64,000 nucleotides of DNA from Mytilisepta virgata (taxonomy: Eukaryota; Mollusca; Bivalvia; Mytilida; Mytilidae), in NCBI GenBank assembly GCA_028015205.1, contig CM051521.1, positions 106,802,513 through 106,866,512 of the forward strand, read 5' to 3'. A program made the position numbers and the translations under genes. A model generated the notes under the pieces. It made no database searches, had not been told where the DNA came from, and saw only the letters and a list, made by a program, of their open reading frames with translations. Of the stretch, positions 55,527-64,000 are shown one piece after another (the stretch's first letter is position 1; each line of letters opens with the position of its first letter).

Positions 55527-56182
55527 TGTAGGCTTACGGGTCGTTGATCGTATAGTGGTAGATTACTGCTTACTGGTTACTTGCGTTCTGTATGAAAAGA
55601 CTGGTGTGGTTCCAATACTTTATTATGCAGATCAATTAACAGTAACAGACAGTGGTTAAGATGTGAACTGAACTGAAGTAAAAACCCAACTGAGCGGACT
55701 ACAATGTCACTCGTATTTATAATCTAGCCCCAAAAACCAGTTAGAACAAGATAAAATACTGCGTAGAATAATAAAATAATACGTAGAAAATATTAAACGA
55801 ATATAGAAAATTAGTCCTTCAAACGTCAATCACAGCATCCCAAAATGGTACTATTACTAATAGGCACCTGACGTGTGAAACATACCCAGTCCAAATACAG
55901 TTCCAATACATCTCTATCGAAATATCATGTTAGTACATATCTATTTCCTAAATGTCAATTTTAACAAGTTTTACAATTTGTTCCATGTTTGGTACATAGA
56001 TGTTTTCTAAAGGTCAATTTTAACAAGTTTTACAATTTAATCATTGGAACTGTACTAAACTGGTATTAGCCTGTCTAAATACAACTTATTATACAATCAT
56101 ATTTTAATTTTAAAATTATTACCTTCCCAAATTAATTGAAATATATTTTATATACATTGGTCACCCAGGCCATCCCGTTACA
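55527..56182 (-). repeat. 5' LTR (element strand) of the LTR retroelement
   Basis: 656 bp, matching 47,078-47,733 except at four positions seen by eye. Would contain promoter and poly(A) signals of the element. Confidence 0.95.
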
Positions 56183-58039
56183 TTTACCTTGAATAGAGAG
56201 AAACTTATATAGAAAGTGTACTGTATAATATCTTGTTTAAAGCGAGTCTGAATTCATTATCTTTTTGTTTACATGCATTGTAGAATATAAAAAAAACTAC
56301 TGCTTCTCAGTTGGATGGTATATAGTTGGTGTAGATATAAGCTGACTTTTTGTTTATTCACTAATAGAATCAATTCTTAATATACCAACATTTTAGATGC
56401 TGTTTGGTTCATTGCACAATTAAATTGCTTTGCCAAAAAAAATAATACATTCAATAAACAATGTTTTTACAGAAATATATATTCGTATAAGACAGGTTGC
56501 TTAGTGAGAGCTCTAATATGATAACAAGTTTGTAAACTTTTTTTACGGTGCGTTTCTTTCTCTTTTGATTATTGGACTTAAACTACTATATACATTATTG
56601 AATTTGGTTGAGGCATTCGGAACCATCAATATATTCCGTGATTTTCTTTGCCAAACGGAAAATTGAGTTTCATCTATATATTATTAATATATATTCAACC
56701 AGAGTTAAATTGTAGTACATAATTTGGCCCTAACACCCTCTTTATTTCAAAAATATTGCAAGGCGTGTTGACAGAATATTGAACTAATTGAAGAAAAAAA
56801 CTTTATAAATAGATAAATTCAAGCAACCGTCACAATATTTTGGCCAAATCATCTTTTTCTAAAATTTCAAAAGGAAATACTTTTGAAAAATTATTCTAAA
56901 CTGTAAATATCTTAAACAAACCCATGATTTGGTCTTAGCTCTTTGAGAGGAAAAACAGAGACACAAATGTGGATGGTATTCTTTTAAATTGTCTTTTGTA
57001 AGAAATCCGCTAACTCAACGCCTGAAATAAAACAATCCCATTTATTTTTCTCACATAAAAAGCTTAGAACTCGCATAATCCAATAAAAACATATTTTTGT
57101 CAAGCATAAATTTGTTCAAATACATGTAAGGACCCAAATTCATGACCCTGAAACCCACAATTGTTCGAGAACAGAAATTCGATGGCCTTAATACTGAATT
57201 TTCCATCGAAAATCGGTTGTCATCTATGCTACCTTCAACAAGAATATGTGAAAGAAAGACAGTTAAAAACAGCTTACAAATTTTACATTCACCATCATCC
57301 ACCGATCAATCATTATGGACTGTCGGTGCCTAAACATTGTTGTCATAGACCCCTGGCGTCAATTTTTGTCTTTTTAATTTGAAGGCGTGTTATATTTCTT
57401 TGAAATATTAACAAGGTTTATTTTTTTACCTTTTTGGGATTTTTTTACTCAATAAACCTTTAACCGGGAACGATAGCACGTTTAGGAATACGTTTTGATA
57501 GAACCCATTGCTCTTTTTTTCCTTTATGTTTTTATTGTCTGGAACAAGTTTGATGGTTATGCTTATTAATTCATCATTATATTTTAACCGGTTTTCCGAT
57601 ATTTTGATCTCGAGCACTGCTGATCAGTTGTCAGTCAACGAAATGGCCATTCAGTGCATCAAATTTATTTCGGTATTTTGAGATACGTTTTATTACAGCT
57701 TTAAAAAACCAAAAACATGTTTGAAAAAATTAAACATGCTTTGAGTATCGGGTTTGTCTTGAAACTTTTACTGGAGATGAGTTTCGAATCGCATAGCAGG
57801 AGATGTTCATCCTAGCCATAGTTTTAGAATGTAAGATTTTGGTAACAATTTGGTTACACATTTGGGTCTGAATATCAGTGATGAGATATAAAATATCAAA
57901 ATGCATATTCCTTCCTTTTTATAGAGGGTACAGAGGTAAAAAGCTTGTAATCCATTGTTTTTTTTTAAATTTCGAAGCATAAAAACCTGGTTGACGTTAA
58001 GCAGAACAGTATGTTTCACATCAACTATGAAAGTCCTCT

Positions 58040-59140
58040 TTAATGTTTATTTCTTTAATAAGGTATTGATTGTAGACAAACTGAGCAATGTGCCTCTCGT
58101 TATAGAAATCATTAAAGAGCTTGAGGATCAGTTCTACCAAGGATTTTGGTTTTGTGATTGTCAGTGTGAGTGAAGTTGACGTACTAGTACAATAACATAT
58201 TTCCCAAAGAAGTGAGTCAAGTTTTTGGGTATTTGGGTCTTTTGACGTAGAAATAGGTACCGTACACCTGGAACTTTAAATGTTAAAAAATACTTCAATT
58301 ATGGTGGGTCGATACCAAATCTACCATATTTAGATTTGCAAAATATTTTGGCATAAATGTAGCTATTATTGAGCTTCATTGAAATATGTAATAAAAAATG
58401 GAGGTCACAACCCTTATTTTCTGGCATTTTGGCTTTAAAAACTACAATTTTAGCGGGAAATTTACATAGACATAACGTAAAATGACCAATTTTTGAAGCA
58501 TCACCTCCGTATAATTAAGAAAATGAAAGGCTTAGTATTTTGACCATAAAATAACACAATATTCTTACGGTATTTCTGAATCCATTGGTATGAAGAAGGT
58601 AAAATGGGGAAGAGGGGGGGGGTTCTCGTTTTTTAGAAAACTAAATTGTGTGGTTTTATAATATTCATCTCCTGAATAAACGCATTGAAGACTTTGGCAT
58701 GGACCATTCATCTTTTGTTGGGGTACAGGCTTTTTCCTGGGGTCAGACTTTTTATTCAATAAAAAAATTGGAGCAAAATATGTTTTTCAATATCGACAGG
58801 GTGCAAACTTTGCTTTTAACCTAAATACAAAACAAAAACATTTTCTTTTACTAACCTTATCATCGTTATAAGGAATACAGTAGAGGGTTGAAACCACTTA
58901 AAGGAAATTTCGTACTCTTGTTTTAAAAAAAACATCTTCTTAGTATGTGCTTCCTTTGAATTGAAATATTTGAAAAGAATATATCATTATTTATAATCTA
59001 AATTTTAAACCCTCGAGTATTGTGTTTTTCGAAGGGATCTTTCTCTTCTTTGGTCAGTCTTTCTTTTTTTCTTTCATTTTCCTTTGCGGATAAAGTGAAA
59101 AATGCAAACGCGATACCGCAGTAAAAAACTTTTGAACCAG
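58040..59140. other. Unique intergenic stretch between duplication copies
   Basis: No gene recognised. AT-rich with chance frames. Confidence 0.5.
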
Positions 59141-59510
59141 TATATTGTTACTAGTATCTTCCAGTATCTGAAATTCTGGATAATACTGGTTTTCGTTATT
59201 GTAATTTAAATTTTGGCTCCAAAACACCGAAAGATACTTGACAAAACTGGCATTTCAGAGTTGTACAGTCTACAAGATACTGGAAGACACTTTCAGGCAC
59301 AGATATTCCAGCTGAGTTATAGAAACTGGAATATAATGGAAAATACTGGTAATACCAGAGTTACAGATAATGGAAGATACTGGTAATACTAGATTTACAG
59401 GTACTGGAAGATATTAGAAAACAATGGTTATACAAGAGTTACAGATACTGGACGATACTAGAAAACAATGGTTATACCCGAGTTAAATTCTGGAAGACAC
59501 TGGAAAATGC
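59140..59510. repeat. Minisatellite based on AGATACTGGAAGATACTGG phrases
   Basis: Irregular tandem repeats with TACTGGAAGATACTGGTAAT and CAGAGTTACAGATA, unit about 35-60 bp, decaying toward the left end. Short related phrases also occur at 3,450-3,490. Confidence 0.8.
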
Positions 59511-59585
59511 GTTTATATTCTTCACTTTTCCTCTTTTGTTTTATACTGTTAAAAAAAATTTTTATTTAAAGATTGACTGCAATTT

Positions 59586-59675
59586 TTTTCAGTCTATGAA
59601 GAAATAACCTCAATCACGTGGTGCACACCAAAGTGTGCACCATATGCATTGATGTTATTTCGAATAGACTGAAAA
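59586..59675. repeat. Long imperfect hairpin
   Basis: Arms of 43 bp (TTTTCAGTCTATGAAGAAAT ... GGTGCACAC and inverse) around a CAAA loop. No CTCGC loop core, so different from the four-member set. Confidence 0.9.
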
Positions 59676-60508
59676 CAAGATTACTGTGAATGCTTATAAT
59701 TTAATTCCAACGGTTGTTTTGACGTCTAAAACGTCGGGATTCCCTTTAATGACGTCATAGTAGAAAAGAAAATTTAGTCTATGATATGATAGACGAAAAC
59801 ATTTGACCAATCAAATGACGCATAACATCCATTATTAAATTATAAGTATATGATAAAAACATTTACCCCATATCCTTTATTTTTCATATCTGGTTTACTT
59901 AAAAATATAATCATTTCGTAAACATATTTAAAAAAATTATAGATAAAAAAAAAATAGCTTAAATTAATTAAAAACAAACAACAAAATAAGGGGATACTTC
60001 TGTTTTCATTCCACTATACATTTAGTATCAACCTCTCTGATAATTTGATACACGAATTTTCAAAATGACCATATACTAAAGCATGGTATTTAAAGTAATT
60101 AAAATTCATATTGGCGTTTTCATTTCATTGTGAAAATGTCCCTCATTGATTTTATATTTGTTTGTTAAGTTCATTTAAAATTCTTTTGTAGACCTTTGTA
60201 TTTAGTAAGTTGTTAAATTGTAATTCGGGTATGTATGTAATATTTATTTATCTACTCTAACGGTGCATGTATGTACACATTTAAAATTCTATATTTAAAA
60301 GTCTTATTTCATCTTATCAGACTGAGTGTATTATATGAAATACTTCCGTGGTGCATTAAGTGAAATATGAATTTTGTGTTCTGATTATTGTGTTAAAATT
60401 TTATCTATTTAATCTAACGGTACATATTGAATAAATTTGCATGTTCATATGAAAAAAGTCAGGTTGAGTGAATTATTTGAAATATTTCTGTGGTGTATTA
60501 AGTGAAAT

Positions 60509-60533
60509 ATGAACGGAACCATGTCTATAGAAG
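60509..60533 (+). CDS. LITAF gene C, exon 1
   Basis: 25 nt encoding MNGTMSIE plus one base, donor GTAAGAA. A second ATG (60,521) is in frame. Too short for ordinary ORF calling; supported by phase with exon 2. Confidence 0.75.
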
Positions 60534-62236
60534 GTAAGAATGAGAGAGGAACGATAATTTTATATTTGCTTATTCGGTTGAAATTTAGACACTTAAAAAT
60601 TGTAGTACCAGACACTTGCACTTGTCTAGTACGCAAGAAAACGATAAACAAACATTACACGAAAAGTGTATAAGCATTGTAGGACGTCAGCCGCAAATTA
60701 GAAGTTGGACTAAGTTACCCATTTCACCCCATCATTTAAGAATTGAGGCTTCTAGGTAATAAAGTATTCTTCGACAAGATGGAATCTGTAAAGGGAAAAC
60801 TTCATTATCGCTGATTTAAATGTTCAATGAGTTCAATATTAATTGTAACAGCAAAATTAGCTGCACACGTGCTTTCTTAGTTATAAGTTTTATTTGGTTT
60901 AACAGGGAAACTCGACACAGAACAAGAGTGTTTGTTTGGAGATGAACCAGTATGCATTAAGTGTCCATTTTGTAAAGAAGACATAGTAACATCTTTATCA
61001 TACCATGCTGGTACATTGTCCTGGTTTTTCTGTGGTCTTCTTATATTTCTTGGGTAGGTAATCTATTATGTAGACAAATAATACATCAACTTGTATACAC
61101 CAAACATAGGTTTACCTTTGTTAAACTTGTGAGAAACATCTAAATCTAAATAAAGATATGTACTTGAAGCGCAAAAATGTCTTGTATATCCAGACATTCA
61201 AAATCAATCTGTATGAAGTGTGTTTGAAGCTAAGCCTCTAAAATCAAAATATATTAAGATCGAGAGTAGTAGAACCAATATAACAGGATTATGTCAGTAA
61301 TTCTTTTAGAGAAGAGACTAGGTCTGAAAGTCACCCTTTGTTCAACACCATCAATGTTTCGACTTGTATAATTACACTATATGTTTCTGAAAGAAAGAAA
61401 ACATAAAAATAATCATTCATTTATAACTGATGCTTTTGTTCATGAAAGGTTTGCCTAAATGATTTTAGGTTTACCTTTTTGTTTATTTCGGCGTATTGTT
61501 TTGCTTTACAACTTCTCAATTTTCGGTATAGAAGCACTCCTGATAAGACTTTATTTGTTGACGATCTACAGATAAAATGATTCAACATTTGGTATAATAG
61601 TTTGGTATCATTGTATTTTTATTGCAATGTTCTAAACTTTTTATATTCTGCATGTCTATGGAACAGTGAGAAAGTTTTATCAGGCTCGTCTATAGTAATG
61701 TTTAACAAATCCGGTTTAACCCCACCACTATTCAGTGTCTGTAGCAAGTCAGACTATCCTGACTCTCCGTTGTGTTCATGTTGTACTCTTTAATGTTATT
61801 TTTTGTCCGGGGTTCTGTCAGTTGGGTTGCTTTGATTGATTGACATGTCATTGTTAATCTTTCCTGTTATCCATTTTGTTGTGTTTTTGTCGTGTTTCGA
61901 TTTTGTATACAGTATAATTTCTGTTTTAGATTGTGAAAGGTTTGTTGAAACAGCATCCAATGTTGATGAATTGATGAATTGACTAATACCTCAGTATGTT
62001 TGTTTTTAGATTGTGAATAGGTGAATGTATTACACTTATACGGTTATGATTTTATAAAATGGTAGGTAACTGTATTGATACCCACGGTCTTACCTTTATG
62101 CTTATATAGATGTAAAATATATTTCAGACTGTGGATGGGTTGTTGTATCATACCATTTTACGTCAATGTTTTGAACGACTGTATTCACACATGTCCGAAC
62201 TGCTGGCAGACCCTCGCTCGATACAACAGGATATGA
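60509..62236 (+). CDS. LITAF-domain protein, three exons (LITAF gene C)
   Basis: Compact LITAF-domain protein of 93 aa. Exons 60,509-60,533 (MNGTMSIE), 60,906-61,053 and 62,128-62,236 join in phase (1, 2) with GTAAGAA and GTAGGT donors and TTTAACAG and TATTTCAG acceptors. CPFC at 28-31, hydrophobic TLSWFFCGLLIFLGLWMGCC at about 45-64, IPF, then HTCPNC at 78-83 and the end RYNRI. It is almost only domain: no PPxY or proline-rich N-terminus as in gene A, so it would share membrane insertion but not NEDD4-type recruitment. The exon 2/exon 3 boundary (phase 2, after the Gly of the hydrophobic core) is exactly that of gene A, evidence of common descent. AATAAA near 62,456 may be the poly(A) signal. 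Confidence 0.9.
60906..61053 (+). CDS. LITAF gene C, exon 2
   Basis: 148 nt with the CPFC zinc half-site and hydrophobic core. Confidence 0.92.
61690..61900 (+). repeat. Dispersed repeat in the last intron of LITAF genes B and C
   Basis: AACAAATCCGGTTTAACCCC ... GGTTCTGTCAGTTGGGTTGC, shared with 46,100-46,330. AACAAATNCGGTTTAACCCC is a phrase I recall as widespread in mussel DNA, so this intron probably received a repeat before the duplication. Confidence 0.5.
62128..62236 (+). CDS. LITAF gene C, exon 3
   Basis: 109 nt with GCCIIPFYV, HTCPNC and the stop TGA. Same length and entry phase as the last exon of gene A. Confidence 0.92.
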
Positions 62237-64000
62237 GGTGATCTATAGCCATAATAAATACCGTTACACCAGATAAAGATGACGCCACAAGACGTGAATG
62301 TGTTGATGAGGAAGATTATAAGCCTTAGAATCATTTTTATGTTAATAATTTCAGGGTATGGACCAAGACTGTACCACAAACTTTAACATGCAAAAAAGAA
62401 TAATAATAGTACAGGTTTGAGGACAAAAAATACTCTCTGTTATTTTATAACTGCTTTAATAAACTCCTTTGTTCGTAAATGTAGAAACAAGTTGACGATG
62501 CCATCCCTCGTCTTTCATGTCTATATCAGATGACAAAAACTGAAAATATAACCAGCTAAATATTGTGGCTTTTACCTTGGATAGAGAGAAACTGATATAG
62601 AAAGTGTACTGTGTGATATCTTGTTTTAAGCGAGTCTGAATTAATAATCTTTTTGTTTACATGCATTGTAGAATAAAAAAAAACTACTGCTTCTCAATTG
62701 GAGTAGACATAAGCTGAACTTTTGTTTATTCACTAATAGAACCAATACTTACTATACCAACATTTAGATGCTGTTTGGTTCATTGCACAGTTTTCAATTA
62801 AATTGCTATGCCCAAAAAAATTAGAACATTAAATCTGGGACTAGTTATAATAGTCCCAAATTAAATTAACTGTGTTTTTACAGAAATATATATTCGTATA
62901 AGACAGGCAGCTTTGTGGGAGCTAAAATGAGAACAAGTTTGTTCACTTCTGTTTTTACAGTACGTTACTTTCTCTTTTGGTTATAGGACTTAAACTACTA
63001 TATATATCATAGAATTTGGTTGAGGCATGTTGCAACCATCAACATTCCGTGATTTTCTTGGCCGAACGAAACGTTTTATCAAATTTTACTAATATAAATT
63101 CAATCACAGTAAAATTTTAGTACATATTTGAGCCCTTTCACCTTTCTTATTTCGAAAATCTTTCAAGGCATGTTGGCAGAAAAATCCGTCACAATATTTT
63201 GGCCAATGCATCTTTTTCTGAAACTACGAAAGGAAATACTTCAAGGAAAATTATTCTAAACTGTAAATATATATAAAAAAAACCCAGGATAGGGACTTAG
63301 CTTTTTGAGTGAAAAACAGAGAACCAAATGTGGATGGTATTCTTTTAAATTGTCTTTTTGTAAGAAATCCGCTACCCCATCGCCTGAAATAAAATAAATT
63401 AACTTATTTTTTTATCGCATAAAAAGCATAGAACTCGCGTAATCAGAAAATCGATTTCCATTGAAAAACCTGTTGTTATCTATGCTAACTTCAACGTGAA
63501 TATGTGAAAGAAAGACGATTAAAAACAACTTGCAAATTTTACGGTCACCATCACCAACCGATTAATCGTTATGGACTGCAAGTGTCTAAACATTGTTGTC
63601 ATAGACCCATGGCGTCAATTATTGTCTGTCCAATTTAAAGGCGTGGTTTATTTCTTTGAAAAATTAACCGAGTTTATTTTTTTTTTTTTAACTTTTTTGG
63701 AATTATTTTTTTCCAAACAATTGGTTATAATAAACCTTTAACCGGGAACGATACTACGCTTAGGAACTTCAAGATGGTGACAACGTTTTGATAGAACTCG
63801 TTCCTTAGACACCATTGAATCTCAGTGATGAAATATAAAATATCAAAATGCCTATTCAGGCCTTTTTAAAGAGGGTACAGAGGTAAAATGCTTGTAATCA
63901 ATTTTTATTTTATTTTCGCAGCATTAAAACCTGGTTGGCGCTATAAGCAGAACAGGATGTTTCACACCAACTCTGATGGTCCTTTTCAATGTTTATTTCT

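Larger units (their letters stand above)
47078..56182 (-). mobile_element. Ty3/gypsy-type LTR retroelement, 9.1 kb, with third (env-like) ORF
   Basis: The element runs on the minus strand with 656-bp LTRs at both ends, gag, protease, RT, RNase H, integrase and an additional 3' ORF. Ends are TG...CA (element strand TGTAAC...CTACA). The target duplication is TTTA (47,074-47,077 and 56,183-56,186). The second copy of the segmental duplication preserves the unoccupied site (GGCTTTTACCTTGG near 62,570), which confirms the boundaries. LTRs differ at four positions by eye (about 0.6%), so insertion is recent. Yet coding frames are interrupted, so this copy is probably not autonomous. Pol order PR-RT-RH-IN with a GPY/F-like C-terminus and no chromodomain points to Ty3/gypsy. 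Confidence 0.95.
44930..58040 (+). repeat. Tandem segmental duplication, upstream copy (LITAF gene B)
   Basis: 44,930-47,077 and, after the LTR element, 56,187-58,040 match 60,718-64,000 in order (introns, exons and 3' flank, e.g. GAGAGAAACTTATATAGAAA near 56,195 and 62,585; ATAAAATATCAAAATGC near 57,890 and 63,835). Period about 15.8 kb, or about 6.7 kb without the LTR element. Confidence 0.9.
60010..64000 (+). repeat. Tandem segmental duplication, downstream copy (LITAF gene C), running off the window
   Basis: 60,010-60,210 matches 38,885-39,090; 60,718-62,570 matches 44,930-47,077; 62,571-64,000 matches 56,187-58,040. It lacks the LTR element and about 330 bp present at 57,510-57,860. It still matches at the last base, so the duplication extends beyond the window. 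Confidence 0.9.

Noticed and set aside
57051..58019. Frames in the 3' flank of LITAF gene B
   Set aside because: The duplicate copy at 63.4-64 kb has stops and indels in these frames, so they are not conserved as coding.
60010..60400. A separate gene between the minisatellite and LITAF gene C
   Set aside because: Homology with 38,885-39,090 is to noncoding sequence and no exon-like frame with splice signals is visible.

Overview
The window looks like nuclear DNA of a bivalve mollusc, most likely a mussel (Mytilidae). It is AT-rich, has short exons with GT-AG introns, and is packed with mobile elements (Tc1, Penelope-like, DIRS-like, Ty3/gypsy, tRNA-derived SINEs, fold-back MITEs). Many dispersed repeats match my recollection of mussel genomes. 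The organism call is inference from content. I ran no searches; splice structures were read by eye from frame, phase and GT-AG signals.

Host genes. (1) A four-exon LITAF-domain gene on the minus strand (17,532 down to 9,839; 140 aa; PPxY N-terminus, Gly/Pro/Tyr/Gln-rich linker, LITAF zinc/membrane domain). (2) A four-exon survivin (BIRC5) gene on the plus strand (19,523 to 27,743; 143 aa; one BIR domain). Genes 1 and 2 are head to head about 2 kb apart. (3) and (4) Two compact LITAF-domain genes on the plus strand, in a tandem duplication with a period of about 15.8 kb. The downstream copy (60,509-62,236, 93 aa) is complete. The upstream copy (45,114-46,641) keeps the two domain exons, but I cannot find its start-codon exon.

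Layout. 1-1,275: DIRS-like retroelement remnant split by a SINE with a 14-bp target duplication. 3.1-3.4 kb: unassigned broken ORF. 4.35-5.72 kb: decayed Tc1 copy, then a GT/AT microsatellite. 8.5-17.5 kb: LITAF gene A, whose introns hold a Penelope-like fragment, a 1-kb insertion, a Tc1 copy and a MITE. 19.4-27.8 kb: survivin, whose introns hold a fold-back with a SINE in its centre, a nearly intact Tc1 ending 15 bp before the BIR exon, and tandem repeats. 27.9-34.5 kb: stacked noncoding repeat families and nested MITEs. 36.5-38.5 kb: Penelope-like element followed by a palindromic satellite. 39.3-40.2 and 42.6-44.4 kb: one 157-bp satellite in opposite orientations around a second SINE and two hairpins. 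45-64 kb: the LITAF tandem duplication. Its first copy is interrupted by a 9.1-kb Ty3/gypsy-type LTR element (47,078-56,182) whose empty site is preserved in the second copy.

Most notable: the Tc1 end forming the 3' splice region of survivin's BIR exon; the paralogous empty site proving the LTR insertion; that element's third ORF with a transmembrane helix; a set of long hairpins sharing a loop core; and the missing first exon in one LITAF duplicate.
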